DNA of 40,828 nucleotides. It comes from an uncultured cyanobacterium. GTDB taxonomy: Bacteria > Cyanobacteriota > Cyanobacteriia > Cyanobacteriales > FACHB-T130. Under the pieces are notes generated by a model. The model saw only the letters and a program-made list of their open reading frames with translations, searched no databases and was not told where the DNA came from. Shown piece by piece: positions 8,337-19,171 of this stretch (the stretch's first letter is position 1; the number at the start of each line of letters is the position of its first letter). Location: positions 1 through 40,828 of the forward strand of contig CAKZHE010000068.1 of NCBI GenBank assembly GCA_936920195.1, given 5' to 3'. The translations under genes and the position numbers were made by a program.

Positions 8337-8564
8337 TTAGAAAAAACTCAGAAATCCAGCAGCTTCCTCTTGGTTGAGAGTATCCCCCGGACTAACTTGC
8401 CGCTTGCTGTCTTCAATCGCTTTCAGCATATACACATCGTAGTAGAGCGATCGCAGCATTATCCAGGGTTCTTCCAAATTTTCGTCCGATATTTGGGCAA
8501 CTAAGTAGGGTAGCTTAGTGGCTAGACGATGCAAGCGGTTGCGGAGAGGATTCGTGGCATTCAT
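8337..8564 (-). CDS. Small conserved-looking protein of unknown function
   Basis: This is a 75-residue, mostly helical, soluble protein that I do not recognise. It begins with a basic amphipathic segment (NPLRNRLHRLATKLPYLV), continues with an acidic helix (ISDENLEEPWIMLRSLYYDVYMLKAI), and ends with a hydrophobic FLSFF after an EEAAG turn. Its ATG at 8564 lacks a clear ribosome binding site. It sits 30 bases downstream of the 1835-residue kinase/cyclase gene's stop and on the same strand, so it could be co-transcribed. Codon use looks like the neighbours and the frame is open throughout, which favours a real gene. Confidence 0.6.
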   Translation of the reverse strand: MNATNPLRNRLHRLATKLPYLVAQISDENLEEPWIMLRSLYYDVYMLKAIEDSKRQVSPGDTLNQEEAAGFLSFF

Positions 8565-8594
8565 AAGAAAACATGGGATGCTGGGAAACTCAAG

Positions 8595-11500
8595 TTAAAT
8601 TTTAATTCCTTTTAGCTCCGCCCGTTCCCAATAAATTTTCGCAGGGCGATCGCCCTCTGACAACCGCCAACATTCGGCGAACAATTGTCCCGCTTCCGCA
8701 AATTTCCCCGCCGAGTAATTTGCCAAAGCTTCCGCAAATAATTCCCTGGTTGCTAATTTACCTGCCTTGATTTCTGGCAAGTCACCATCAAACACTTCAT
8801 AAATCGTGACTAATTCCGATTTTCCTCTAACTTTTACCGTATCGATGGCGCGAATTGCATACTGAGAAGGATTTTTTAACCGCGAGAAAGTTTCCTGAGT
8901 AATTAACAGCGACACCCCATAATTTTTGGTCAGACTTTCTACGCGAGAAGCTAAATTAACCGCATCGCTAATTACCGTACCTTCCATCCGATTCTGTCCC
9001 CCCACTGTTCCCAGCATCAAAGAACCAGTATTAATCCCAATTCCAATCTGAATCGGTGCATAGCCTAAATTAGCGCGATTTTGATTGTATTCAACCAGTT
9101 GATTGAGCATGGCAATTCCCGCTTGCACGGCATTATCTACCTCGCCGCTAAATAAAGCCATAATCGCATCGCCAATATATTTATCAATAAATCCATGATT
9201 TTTATTGATCGCAGGTTCCATGCGAGAAAGATAGGAATTAATAAATTTAAAATTATCTTCCGGAGTCATACTTTCCGAAAGCATGGTAAAGTTGCGAATA
9301 TCGGCAAACAAGACCGACATTTCCAACTGGACTTGATCCCCCAATTCTACATCAATGATGCTAGATTTTTGTAAAAATTGCAGGAATTGATTGGGAACAA
9401 AGCGCTCGTAAGCTTTATTAAGTTGAGCGAGTTCATTATAAAGTTTAGAATTTTGAATTGAAATCGCCGCCTGCCCTGATAGAATTTTTAATAATTCTAC
9501 TCTTTCTGGGGTAAAAGCTCCGGCAGTCAAATTATTTTCTAAGTAAACAATACTGACAAGTTGAGATTGATTAATTAGCGGCACGCAGAGAATTGATTTG
9601 GGCTGATGCTTTTGAATATAGCGGTCGTTAGTAAATTGGCCTTCTCGAACAGCATCATCTAATACCACATTTTCTTGAGTACGCGCCACATAATTGACAA
9701 TTGCCGAGGAAAGTTCTTGACAATTATCCACTGGAATTGACTGCAACACTGTAATTTTTTGAGAATCTATTCTCTCACTCGTACTGTTGTGTGAAGCTTC
9801 ACTAGCAGCTTCAATTAACAGCTTACCTTGACTTGATAAAATTAGATATCCCTTTTGCGCGCCAGCGTTTTCAATCAAGATTTTCATCACGTTAGACAGT
9901 AACTTGTCTAGCATAATTTCCCCAGAAATTGCCTGATAAGCTTTCATCACTGTGGTGATATCTAAGTTATAATCTGAAGCCGTACTTGTTGCTGATATGG
10001 TGGCTTTAGTATTTCTGTTACTCGGTTGAATTGCCTTTAATAACTGGGGATATCGGGTTTCTAAATCTTTTACCTTCGCAGTTGCTCCCCATTGAATATA
10101 ACAATAATAGGCATCAAGCATATAAATTTGGGCGAATTTTTCTTTACCCCATTCTAGGTAGAACTTGGCAGCTAGTTCATTAGCTAGAGCTTCTTCGTTC
10201 AGGAATTGATTTTCTTTGGCGAGAGAGATAGCGCGATCGTAAAAGTCAATTGCCTCAGCTTTATTGCCTAAAACTCGCTGTTTTTCTGCCTCTACTAAAT
10301 ACCATTTATGCAGATTATTCATGGGAGCATTTTGCGCCCATTGATGTAGAGTAGTTTGATAATTTTCTACTTGGATTAGAATTTCTGCCTGCTCAATTTC
10401 TGAGTAGGTGGAAAAGAGTGCTAAGTACGTCAAGGCAGCATAGAAATGGAAAATGGAAAAAAAAATCAATCCCGATACTGCGATCAAATACTGTTGGGCT
10501 TGGACAATGTAGTTCAGGGCATTGGTATAATTGCCAAAATAATAGGCAGGAAGCAACTTGTAGATGTGAAGAACAGCGATCGCACTGAGTTCATTGTCTC
10601 GATGATACTGAGGAATCATCACCGTTTCATCGTAGGCATTACCGATTAAACAATCTGGTTGACTTACAGTTTCCTTCAAGTTCTGGACTATCTGCTGATT
10701 CATATCCAAATAAGCCTGGGCAGAATATTGCTTTACTTCAGCCAAGGCAGCACTATAAACTGCTGTTTCAGACCTCCAAGTGTCTAGTTCTACTCCACAG
10801 AAAAAATTGTTATGAAAGTGATTGCTAATGTTATAGCCAGCGTATAGAAATTTGCCAGTTTCCATGCCAGCTGTAAACCCATCTTTCAGGATCGGGATTG
10901 TTGCCCTCAAGGATTCTTGGCAATGCTGAATAAACCCCCCAAACATAATCAGAATAATCGACTTAAATTCTTGTGAATTAAACCGATCCAGTAAACTTAG
11001 TGCTAATCTACCAAAGTCATAGCCTGTTTTTACCTCTTCCAAAAAAGCGCACAACACCAGTCCATGAGTCGCATACCCCACCGTCGATATGGGTGCATTG
11101 CCAAACTTGAGAGATAAACTCACCATCATGGCGCTAACCAGAGGGAGTAAACCAGGCATCCCCATCAGAATTGGTCCAGGTAACATTCCCAATAGTTGCA
11201 TCATTGCCTGAGTCTGAAGATCGGTCATCATTGGTAGATTAACCAGTTCCTCAATCCGTTGGCTTTGGAGTTGAATCGCCAGGGCTTGTAGCGCTTTGCT
11301 ATTCTTGACTTCATCAGGTTCAGGAGGAAGTTCAAACCCCAATTGCGCCAGTGCATCTCTAGCCAATGCGATCGCCTCTAACATCTTGCCCTGGGCTGTC
11401 TGAATAGCCATTAAAATTTCGTAAATTTTAACTTTGTCTAAAATTGTCTGAGCTTTCTCTAATACCAGTGCCGTCATCTGCTGCATACTCTCAAGATCGG

Positions 11501-14102
11501 CATTTAAATAAGCGGTTTCGGCAGTAGCAACATAAAGATTTAGGGTCAATTCATACTGAGTTTCCCAACAGTTATCTGTTAGTAGTTCAATCCCAGTTTG
11601 GAGATAGATATTTGCCGCAACATAAGCCGTAGAATTTCTAGCTTTCTGCCCAGCTTTTAAGTTCAATTCTGCTAAGGCTTCCTGCTCCCTTGGTTGGGCA
11701 ATTAACTCTCGGCCTAAATTCAAATGCCCGACAGTATCAAACAGTTTTTCCTCTCCTTCACTTTCTGAGGAATTTTGTAGCAGCAACTGTCCAACTTTCA
11801 GATGAGTAGCTGATTTCTGGGTATCAGGAATCAATGAATAAGCTGCTTGCTGGACGCGATCGTGTAAAAACCGATAATTTGGATTGGAAATAGACTCAAT
11901 ATTAAATTTAGCATCTGCGTGGATAAAGCTTTTGTAGCCTTCTGCGATCGGTAAAATTAGTTCTTCCTGCAAAGCTTTCCATAGTGATAATGCGGTTTTT
12001 TCTGGTGATTCTTCACTGACTATTGCCAATGTATTTAAATCAAACTGCGCTCCAATACAAGCTGCCAACTTGAGGACATTCTGAGTTTCTTCGGGCAGCT
12101 TTTGTAATTGTGTTGCCATAAAATCCACCACATCATCAGCATGAGTTAGTCTGGCTTGAGCAAGATCGCACTGCCACTTTCCGGCGACTAAGGTAATTAG
12201 TCCATCATCATGTAATGCTTTCAGAAATTGGTTAGAGAAAAAGGGATTGCCCTGAGTTTTTTGATAAATTAATTCTGTCAATGGTTGTGCCAAGGATGAA
12301 TGGCAGAGCAGCGTATCTGCTACCAACTGATTTAGATCTGCTAAACTCAGTGGTTGCAGCGTAATAGTATTCACCACTGCCCCAGATTTTATCATCTCAT
12401 CTACTGTCAATATAAACGGATGAGTCGGCGATACTTCATTATCCCGATAAGCACCTAATATTAACAGATGTCCCCGATCTTCCATCAATAGTTGTAATAA
12501 TTTCAAAGATGCCGAATCTGCCCACTGCAAATCATCTAAAAACATCACTAGGGGATGTTCGGCAGTCGTAAATACTTGCACAAACTTTTGCATCAGCAAA
12601 TTAAAGCGATTTTGAGCAGCCGTACCGGATAATTCTAGGGCAGGGGGTTGAGTACCAATAATTCGTTCTAACTCCGGAATGACTTCAATCAAAACTTGTC
12701 CGCTCTCGCCTACTGCCGTCAAAATCTTGGTTTTCCAACTTTGTAATTGAGCCTCTGATTCTGATAATAATTGCCCCATCAAATTCCGAAATGCTTGGAC
12801 AAAGGCTGAAAAAGGAATATTGCGCTGAAATTGGTCGTATTTGCCCTTGATAAAATAGCCACGTTGCTTGGCAATGGGCTTATGTACTTCGTTAACGAGA
12901 GCAGTTTTACCAATACCAGAAAAACCAGCTACGAGCATCATTTCACTGCCGAATAAATCCGATCCCCCCCCGCCCCCCTTAAAAAGGGGGGAGTCGGATG
13001 AAGCTGCCCCCTTTTTAAGGGGGGAGTTGGATGAAGCTGCATTTTGTAACATTAATTCACTACTAGATAAATACGATTCCGAGCTACCATCATTAAAAAG
13101 AGAGTCGGATAAAGCCCCCCTTTTTAAGGGGAGTTGGGGGGATCTTCCGGATGCAACTCGGTTAAAGGCGGCTAATAAATTAGCAACTTCAGTTTCTCTG
13201 CCATAAAGTTTTTCGGGAATCAGAAAACGGTTAGTAATATCCCGCGTTGCTAAGGGAAATTGCTCAATGTTACCTGTGGCTTGTAATTCAACCAGACAAT
13301 TCTCTAGATCATGCTTGATGCCTAAAGCTGTTTGATAGCGATTTTCGGCATTCTTCGCCATCAATTTGCTGACAATTTGGGAGAGAATTAGGGGAATTGT
13401 GGGCTGAATTTCGTGAAGAGGAATTGGTTGTTTGGCAATGTGGCAGTGAACTAACTCTAAAGCGTCTGCGGTTTCAAACGGCAATTTTCCAGTCAGCAAT
13501 TCATAAAATGTCACACCGAGGGCATAAAAATCAACCCGATAATCGAGAGTGCGATTCATTCTGCCCGTTTGTTCGGGGGCAATATAGGCTAATGTGCCTT
13601 CTAAAACGCTAGGATTTTTAATAGTGGGTGTTTCTCGCGTTAACTGAGTAGAGATGCCAAGGTCGATGATTTTTAATTGTCCCGTGGCTGGGTTGTAAAT
13701 AATATTTGAGGGGTTAATATCTTTGTGGATAATATTGGCAGCGTGAATTTGCTCTAAAATTTCAGTGGTTTTGATGGCGATTTCCAAAAACTCCTCTAGC
13801 CCAAACTGGCGCTGCTCCATCCATAGCTTCAAGGATTCGCCCCCAAAGTCCTCTATAAGCATCACTAGAGTATTTTGGTATTTCTGCAAATCATAGACTT
13901 GCACGACTCCCGGTTGTTTCAGATCTCTGGTAATGTGGTATTCGGTACGATAGCGCAGTAGTTCTTGGGGTGTGGGGTAGTTTTCTTTGAGCAGTTTCAG
14001 GATGATCGGCTGGTTATCCTGTTCCCGAACTCCTCGGTAAACTAGAGAGTTGGCGCTTTCGTAAAGCAGTATCTGAACGGTAATGCCTGGAAGGGAAAGC
14101 AT
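8595..14102 (-). CDS. Giant Ser/Thr kinase-AAA ATPase-GAF-adenylate cyclase
   Basis: A 1835-residue cytosolic signalling protein. Order of domains: Hanks-type kinase (about 5-275; Lys36, HKDINPSN at 126-133, DLG at 147-149 instead of DFG); AAA-type ATPase (P-loop GFSGIGKT near residue 392; MFLDDLQWAD as Walker B-like motif); a long helical TPR-like region; GAF domain (about 1415-1565, ending EYN-like helix LYNELAQLNKAYERF); class III nucleotide cyclase (about 1610-1780). The cyclase has both metal aspartates (LFADIRNFT, GDAIMALF), the DKYIGD lysine and VISDAVNLASR, consistent with an active adenylate cyclase. This matches a predicted large kinase/ATPase family common in filamentous cyanobacteria, usually ending in a histidine kinase or a cyclase. 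Between kinase and P-loop is a roughly 65-residue insertion made of palindromic repeats (12955-13150). Confidence 0.93.
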   Translation of the reverse strand: MLSLPGITVQILLYESANSLVYRGVREQDNQPIILKLLKENYPTPQELLRYRTEYHITRDLKQPGVVQVYDLQKYQNTLVMLIEDFGGESLKLWMEQRQFGLEEFLEIAIKTTEILEQIHAANIIHKDINPSNIIYNPATGQLKIIDLGISTQLTRETPTIKNPSVLEGTLAYIAPEQTGRMNRTLDYRVDFYALGVTFYELLTGKLPFETADALELVHCHIAKQPIPLHEIQPTIPLILSQIVSKLMAKNAENRYQTALGIKHDLENCLVELQATGNIEQFPLATRDITNRFLIPEKLYGRETEVANLLAAFNRVASGRSPQLPLKRGALSDSLFNDGSSESYLSSSELMLQNAASSNSPLKKGAASSDSPLFKGGGGGSDLFGSEMMLVAGFSGIGKTALVNEVHKPIAKQRGYFIKGKYDQFQRNIPFSAFVQAFRNLMGQLLSESEAQLQSWKTKILTAVGESGQVLIEVIPELERIIGTQPPALELSGTAAQNRFNLLMQKFVQVFTTAEHPLVMFLDDLQWADSASLKLLQLLMEDRGHLLILGAYRDNEVSPTHPFILTVDEMIKSGAVVNTITLQPLSLADLNQLVADTLLCHSSLAQPLTELIYQKTQGNPFFSNQFLKALHDDGLITLVAGKWQCDLAQARLTHADDVVDFMATQLQKLPEETQNVLKLAACIGAQFDLNTLAIVSEESPEKTALSLWKALQEELILPIAEGYKSFIHADAKFNIESISNPNYRFLHDRVQQAAYSLIPDTQKSATHLKVGQLLLQNSSESEGEEKLFDTVGHLNLGRELIAQPREQEALAELNLKAGQKARNSTAYVAANIYLQTGIELLTDNCWETQYELTLNLYVATAETAYLNADLESMQQMTALVLEKAQTILDKVKIYEILMAIQTAQGKMLEAIALARDALAQLGFELPPEPDEVKNSKALQALAIQLQSQRIEELVNLPMMTDLQTQAMMQLLGMLPGPILMGMPGLLPLVSAMMVSLSLKFGNAPISTVGYATHGLVLCAFLEEVKTGYDFGRLALSLLDRFNSQEFKSIILIMFGGFIQHCQESLRATIPILKDGFTAGMETGKFLYAGYNISNHFHNNFFCGVELDTWRSETAVYSAALAEVKQYSAQAYLDMNQQIVQNLKETVSQPDCLIGNAYDETVMIPQYHRDNELSAIAVLHIYKLLPAYYFGNYTNALNYIVQAQQYLIAVSGLIFFSIFHFYAALTYLALFSTYSEIEQAEILIQVENYQTTLHQWAQNAPMNNLHKWYLVEAEKQRVLGNKAEAIDFYDRAISLAKENQFLNEEALANELAAKFYLEWGKEKFAQIYMLDAYYCYIQWGATAKVKDLETRYPQLLKAIQPSNRNTKATISATSTASDYNLDITTVMKAYQAISGEIMLDKLLSNVMKILIENAGAQKGYLILSSQGKLLIEAASEASHNSTSERIDSQKITVLQSIPVDNCQELSSAIVNYVARTQENVVLDDAVREGQFTNDRYIQKHQPKSILCVPLINQSQLVSIVYLENNLTAGAFTPERVELLKILSGQAAISIQNSKLYNELAQLNKAYERFVPNQFLQFLQKSSIIDVELGDQVQLEMSVLFADIRNFTMLSESMTPEDNFKFINSYLSRMEPAINKNHGFIDKYIGDAIMALFSGEVDNAVQAGIAMLNQLVEYNQNRANLGYAPIQIGIGINTGSLMLGTVGGQNRMEGTVISDAVNLASRVESLTKNYGVSLLITQETFSRLKNPSQYAIRAIDTVKVRGKSELVTIYEVFDGDLPEIKAGKLATRELFAEALANYSAGKFAEAGQLFAECWRLSEGDRPAKIYWERAELKGIKI
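12955..13150. repeat. Tandem duplication of palindromic repeats inside a coding region
   Basis: Three clear C-rich/G-rich palindromic units (ccccctttttaaggggg type) lie near 12974-12992, 13007-13025 and 13115-13132, with a decayed fourth near 13092. Two modules of about 100 bp align. Read on the coding strand, each starts ccaactcccc, passes through ttatccgactc and ends with atttat...agtgaa. In protein they read SPQLPLKRGALSDSLF...SSELML and SNSPLKKGAASSDSPLF...GSEMML. The frame is kept throughout, so it forms a flexible linker before the ATPase P-loop. Confidence 0.85.
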
Positions 14103-14299
14103 ATTTATTTTTTTTCAAAAAAATTAGGGCAAAGTTAAAACCCATTGGGTGAATTATGTCGAGAACCGCACCGGGATTATTATAGAATAAGAAATGTTAA
14201 TTCGCTATGGCTCAATTGGATTTGGTCACGATTCCTTCACCTATTGACTTGTATTGACAGTGCGGACATTCTGGTGATATTTTTTGCTGAGGTTTGGGG
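14103..14299. promoter_or_regulatory. Divergent intergenic region, kinase/cyclase and sbcC
   Basis: This 197-bp AT-rich region separates two outward-facing genes and must contain both promoters. A tattat box (14177-14182, tattatagaat) is a possible -10 element. A GAGG at 14288-14291 lies eight bases before the sbcC ATG and serves as its ribosome binding site. No operator could be recognised. Confidence 0.5.
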
Positions 14300-17200
14300 A
14301 TGATTCCGTTACGGCTAACCTTAAAAAATTTTCTTAGCTATCGCGATGCTACTTTGAATTTCCAAGGACTGCATACAGCCTGTATTTGCGGCTCCAATGG
14401 CTCTGGGAAGTCTTCTTTGTTGGAAGCAATTACATGGGTGCTATGGGGGCAAAGTCGGGCAGCGGTGGAAGATGATGCTATCCATGCTGGAGCGCCAGAG
14501 GCGCGGGTGGATTTTATTTTCCAATGCAATCAGCAAACTTATCGAACAATCCGCACTCGCCAGCGGGGGGGAGGTGCGGCGCTAGAATTTCAAGTGGCGG
14601 TGAGTTTTGGGGAAAATGGTGCGCCAAGTAATTTCCGCTCGCTGACTGAAAAAGGGGTGCGCGCAACTCAGCAACTGATTTTGCATCATTTAAAGCTAGA
14701 TTACGATACTTTTATTAATTCGGCTTATTTGCGCCAGGGACGAGCCGATGAGTTTATGCTGAAACGTCCGAATGAGCGCAAGCAAATTTTAGCGGATTTG
14801 TTGAAACTAGAACAATATGAGACTTTGGCGGAACAGGCCAAGGATTTATCGCGGCAGTTTAAGGGGCAAGCGGAACAACTGGGGCAGAATTTACAGGGGA
14901 TGCAGGTTCAGTTGCAGGAACGAGAGGCGATCGCTACTCAACAAACCAGTTTACAGGCAGAGTTGCAGCAATTACAACAGGCGCAGAAGGAAGATGGCGA
15001 TCGCTTGCAGATTTTACAGGTAACTCAACACCAGCGGCAAACCTGGGAACAGCAGTTAACTTGGCAGCGGCAGCAACATCAAAATCTTACCCAGGATGGC
15101 GATCGCTGGCAACAGGATTTAGCAATGATTCAACAGCAGCAACAGCAGTTAGCTCAATTACTTGCCCAAGAAGCGGAAATTACGGCGGGTTGCCATCATT
15201 ACCAGCAACTGCAAGCTGAAGAAGAAAGTTTAAGTCAAAAATTCCAACTTCATCAAGATGCCCAACAGCAACGACAACAATTACAGTCCCAATTAGCCCA
15301 AGAAGTTAATGAACTCAATTTACAACTAAAACAAGTTCAAGGCCAAGTGGATGCCCTCTCAGATTCTCGACAAGATATCCAACAAATTCTTAGTCGTGCC
15401 GATGAGGTGGAAGTTGCTCTCAAGCAATTGACGGCGGCAAGGGCGAGATTGCAACATTTAGACAATTTGCAATTACAAGTATCTCCTTTGTTGCAACGTC
15501 GGCAAAGTTTGCAAACTGAACTCGATCGGACTCGCGCTCGTCTCGGCGCTCGCTTGGAGGAGTTACAATCAACAATAAACCAATTAGAAGTGCAACGCCA
15601 GCGCTTTCCCAAATTGCAGCAAGCGGTGATGGAAGTGGCAGAACATTTGGAACAATTGGAGAAGAAACGGGTGCGACAACAACGAGTGCAGGAAAAGGGT
15701 TTAGAGCGGCGGAGTTTCCGCGATCGCTTGCAGGAAAATCAGCGAGAATACGAAACTAAGTTGGGCGAACTTACCCAAAAACTGCAAATGCTCTCTAAGG
15801 GAACGGAAGAATCAGGAAATCAGGGAAATGTGGACAAATTTCCGCCCTGCCCCTTGTGCGATCGCCCTTTAGATGAGCATCATTGGTATAGAGTAATTGC
15901 GAAGACGGAAGATCAGCAAAAAGAACTGCAAGAATTATTTTGGGTGGTGCGGGAACAATTAACTACTTGCGAAAGTGAATTACAAGTTCTGCGCCAAGAG
16001 TATGCCCAACTAACTAAGGAATTAGCTCCCTACGATCAATTGCGCGAACAACGGGGACAATTGGCAGCCCAAATAGAAGCCACCAATGAGGCTCAAATCC
16101 GCTTACAACAGATTGCCACAGAAACGGCACAATTAGAGCGATCGCTTTCTAGTTCGGATTTTGATGTTCATCAACAACTAGAATTACAGCGTCTGGAACA
16201 GCAATTAAAAGAGTTAAATTATGACGAGAAAAATCATGCTTTAGCTAGGGGCGAAGCCGATCGTTGGCGGTGGGCAGAAATCAAGCAAGCGGAAATTAAA
16301 AATGCTCAACAGCGACAAGCTCAAATTGATGCCCAAATTCCGGAGTTATTAGCTAAGATTGCCAATTTGAAAGGGCAAATAGAACAGTTACAAACTAATT
16401 CAGAATTGGCCAGAGAAATTGCTGAGATTACCAGTCAAATCGCTGAAATTAATTATGACCGCAGTTACCACGATCGAGTTAAAATCTCTCTGCGGCAAGC
16501 TCAATCTTGGCAGTTGCGCTATCAAGAATTAGCCCAAGCCCAACAACAATATCCTCAGTTAAAACAGCGGGAACAAGAATTAACCCAAGGTATCCAAATT
16601 AAGCAGCAAGATTTACAATTAATGGCAGGGCAAATTGCCGAAATTATCAAACAGTTAGCCCAGTTACCAGATACTCAACAGGAAATTCAACTTTTAGACC
16701 AAAAAATGCAGCAACGGCGCAAACAAATGGATGACTGTTTAGGACAGTTAGGGCGCTGGCAGCAACAACAACAGTTTTTAGAAACCTTGAAAAACTCGGC
16801 AGTTGATACGGAAAAGCAATTGCAAACGGCTAAACGACAATACCGAGTTTACCAGGAATTATCTCAAGCCTTTGGCAAAAATGGCATTCAAGCCCTGACA
16901 ATTGAAAATATTTTACCCCAGTTAGAAGCTCAAACTAATTCTCTGCTTTCTCGCCTCAGTTCCAATCAACTGCACGTCCAGTTTATCACTCAAAAAGCCG
17001 GACGAGGTGGGAAATCATCAGCCAAGAAAACCACGAAATTAATTGATACTCTGGATATTTTAATTGCTGATGCCCAAGGTACGCGCCCCTACGAAACCTA
17101 TTCTGGCGGCGAAGCCTTTAGAATCAACTTTGCCATTCGCCTAGCCTTGGCGAGGATGCTAGCCCAAAGAGCGGGAACGGCTTTACAAATATTAATCATT

Positions 17201-17386
17201 GATGAGGGTTTTGGGACGCAAGATCAAGAAGGGTGCGATCGCCTAGTTGCTGCCATTAATGCGATCGCATCTGATTTTTCCTGTATCCTCACCGTCACTC
17301 ATATGCCCTATTTCAAAGAGGCATTTCAAGCACGGGTAGAAGTTCGCAAAACTCAAGATGGTTCCCAGTTAAGTTTATCAATGTAG
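14300..17386 (+). CDS. sbcC: SbcC-like SMC-family DNA repair ATPase
   Basis: The 1028-residue protein has the Rad50/SbcC layout. An N-terminal ATPase half carries the P-loop GSNGSGKSS at about residues 33-41. Long glutamine-rich coiled coils are interrupted by a zinc hook (CPLC, about residues 516-519). The C-terminal ATPase half has the ABC signature YSGGEAFRINFAIRLALARML and Walker B LQILIIDEGFGTQD. SbcC works with the nuclease SbcD to cut DNA hairpins and blocked ends; no sbcD is in this window. The start is the ATG at 14300 because GAGG lies eight bases upstream; a TTG six bases earlier is less likely. The gene is divergent from the giant kinase and convergent with guaA. Family call is firm. 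Confidence 0.93.
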   Translation: MIPLRLTLKNFLSYRDATLNFQGLHTACICGSNGSGKSSLLEAITWVLWGQSRAAVEDDAIHAGAPEARVDFIFQCNQQTYRTIRTRQRGGGAALEFQVAVSFGENGAPSNFRSLTEKGVRATQQLILHHLKLDYDTFINSAYLRQGRADEFMLKRPNERKQILADLLKLEQYETLAEQAKDLSRQFKGQAEQLGQNLQGMQVQLQEREAIATQQTSLQAELQQLQQAQKEDGDRLQILQVTQHQRQTWEQQLTWQRQQHQNLTQDGDRWQQDLAMIQQQQQQLAQLLAQEAEITAGCHHYQQLQAEEESLSQKFQLHQDAQQQRQQLQSQLAQEVNELNLQLKQVQGQVDALSDSRQDIQQILSRADEVEVALKQLTAARARLQHLDNLQLQVSPLLQRRQSLQTELDRTRARLGARLEELQSTINQLEVQRQRFPKLQQAVMEVAEHLEQLEKKRVRQQRVQEKGLERRSFRDRLQENQREYETKLGELTQKLQMLSKGTEESGNQGNVDKFPPCPLCDRPLDEHHWYRVIAKTEDQQKELQELFWVVREQLTTCESELQVLRQEYAQLTKELAPYDQLREQRGQLAAQIEATNEAQIRLQQIATETAQLERSLSSSDFDVHQQLELQRLEQQLKELNYDEKNHALARGEADRWRWAEIKQAEIKNAQQRQAQIDAQIPELLAKIANLKGQIEQLQTNSELAREIAEITSQIAEINYDRSYHDRVKISLRQAQSWQLRYQELAQAQQQYPQLKQREQELTQGIQIKQQDLQLMAGQIAEIIKQLAQLPDTQQEIQLLDQKMQQRRKQMDDCLGQLGRWQQQQQFLETLKNSAVDTEKQLQTAKRQYRVYQELSQAFGKNGIQALTIENILPQLEAQTNSLLSRLSSNQLHVQFITQKAGRGGKSSAKKTTKLIDTLDILIADAQGTRPYETYSGGEAFRINFAIRLALARMLAQRAGTALQILIIDEGFGTQDQEGCDRLVAAINAIASDFSCILTVTHMPYFKEAFQARVEVRKTQDGSQLSLSM

Positions 17387-17442
17387 GCCAAACTTACCAG
17401 GATCATTTTTGAGGGTTTGCTTCTTCAAAGGTTAATTGAACT

Positions 17443-19050
17443 TTACTCCCATTCGATTGTGCCAGGTGGTTTAGAAGTAATGTCATAAACCACTCGGTTG
17501 ACACCTTTGACCTCATTGACAATGCGATTAGAAATTGTTTCCAATAAATCGTAAGGAACTCGCGACCAATCCGCCGTCATGCCATCTTCACTAGAGACAA
17601 ATCGCAATACAATCGGATAGGCATAGGTGCGCTGATCTCCCATGACTCCGACACTGCGAATTGGTAACAATACAGCAAAAGCTTGCCATAACTGATGATA
17701 CATTCCTTGGCGATTGACTTCTTGACGGACAATTAAATCCGCATCGCGAAGAATTTCTAAACGATCTAAAGTGACTTCTCCCAAAATCCGAATAGCTAAA
17801 CCAGGACCGGGAAAAGGCTGACGCTGAACGATTTCTTCTGGTAAACCAATGGAGCGTCCAACTTTGCGAACTTCATCTTTAAAGAGTTTCCGCAAAGGTT
17901 CCACTAATTTAAATCGTAAGTCCTTGGGCAAGCCGCCAACATTGTGATGACTTTTGATTTTAACGGCAACTCGCTCGCCAGTTTTGGGGTCAACATTGGT
18001 ATCTGCGGATTCAATTACGTCTGGATATAAAGTACCTTGAGCTAGATAGTCAAAGGGGCCAAGACGCTTGGATTCTTCTTCAAAAACATGGATAAACTCG
18101 TGTCCAATGCGACGGCGTTTTTCTTCCGGATCGGTAATCCCAGCGATCGCCTGTAAAAAACGATCTCTAGCCTGGACATATTCCACATTAATATGAAACT
18201 GTTCTTTGAACAACTTTAGCAACCGTTCCGGCTCCAATTTTCGCATGAAACCTTGGTCAATAAACATACAAGTTAATTGATCGCCAATGGCTTTGTGCAT
18301 CAAAAAAGCCAGGGTGGAGGAATCTACCCCGCCGGATAAAGCTAATAAAACTCGCTTGTCGCCAACTTTCGCCCGAATTTCCCGAATTGATTGCTCGACA
18401 AAGGCGGCAGTTGTCCAAGTGGGTTCGCAGTCGCAGATATGATAAACAAAGTTGCGAATCAGGGGCAACCCACCCACAGAATGAACTACTTCTGGATGGA
18501 ATTGCACGCCATAGAGTTTTTGGTCGTGGTGAGCGATCGCCGCACAGGGAGTATTATCAGTATGAGCCAGAATTTCAAAGCCCGGTGGCAGTTGGTGGCA
18601 GGAGTCGCCATGACTCATCCACATGGTAGAACCTTCTTCGACATTGGTCAGCAAGTCGGTAGGATCGTCAATAAACAGAGCGGCTTTCCCATATTCGCCT
18701 CTGTCGGCAGAGATCACTTCCCCACCCAATTGCTGCACCATCAATTGCATTCCGTAGCAAACTCCCAAAATGGGAATGCCTAAATCCCAAATTTGGGGGT
18801 CGCAGTGGGGCGCACCTTCAGCATAAACGGAACTGGGACCGCCAGACAAAATAATTCCTTTGGGACTAAGTTGTTTTAATTGTTCCGCAGTGGTGCGATA
18901 GGAAAGGACTTCCGAATAAACTTGGGTTTCCCGAATTCGGCGGGCAATTAGTTCCGAATATTGGGAACCAAAGTCGAGAATGGCAATCATTTGGCGGTTG
19001 AGTTGCCCCAAGGACTCAATAATAACTGGGGCTTCTGTTTGTAGACTCAC
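17443..19050 (-). CDS. guaA: GMP synthase (glutamine-hydrolysing)
   Basis: The enzyme converts XMP, glutamine and ATP to GMP in purine synthesis. An N-terminal glutamine amidotransferase ([19 protein letters not shown], catalytic Cys in GVCYGMQ, His-Glu in FHPEV) is joined to an ATP pyrophosphatase domain ([11 protein letters not shown]-loop). The C-terminal dimerisation domain ends in [10 protein letters not shown], the conserved terminus. The frame is open to 19194, but I choose the GTG at 19050 (VSLQTEAP, 535 residues). It has GGA seven bases upstream, and the extra 48 residues upstream show no conservation. It lies downstream of cbiD on the same strand with a hairpin in between. All catalytic motifs are intact. 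Confidence 0.97.
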   Translation of the reverse strand: MSLQTEAPVIIESLGQLNRQMIAILDFGSQYSELIARRIRETQVYSEVLSYRTTAEQLKQLSPKGIILSGGPSSVYAEGAPHCDPQIWDLGIPILGVCYGMQLMVQQLGGEVISADRGEYGKAALFIDDPTDLLTNVEEGSTMWMSHGDSCHQLPPGFEILAHTDNTPCAAIAHHDQKLYGVQFHPEVVHSVGGLPLIRNFVYHICDCEPTWTTAAFVEQSIREIRAKVGDKRVLLALSGGVDSSTLAFLMHKAIGDQLTCMFIDQGFMRKLEPERLLKLFKEQFHINVEYVQARDRFLQAIAGITDPEEKRRRIGHEFIHVFEEESKRLGPFDYLAQGTLYPDVIESADTNVDPKTGERVAVKIKSHHNVGGLPKDLRFKLVEPLRKLFKDEVRKVGRSIGLPEEIVQRQPFPGPGLAIRILGEVTLDRLEILRDADLIVRQEVNRQGMYHQLWQAFAVLLPIRSVGVMGDQRTYAYPIVLRFVSSEDGMTADWSRVPYDLLETISNRIVNEVKGVNRVVYDITSKPPGTIEWE

Positions 19051-19171
19051 TGGTATTTCCTGGCACTTAATAGGGGTGTACGCATACACAGGAATTACGC
19101 AAATATAGGACAAGGATTTCAGCCTGAAGTTGACGGCAAGAATTTGCGTAAGTCCTGATTCATCAGCTTGG

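Noticed and set aside
12868-13206. Plus-strand frame across the palindromic repeats
   Set aside because: Open only because of the repetitive palindromes and opposite the kinase/cyclase gene.
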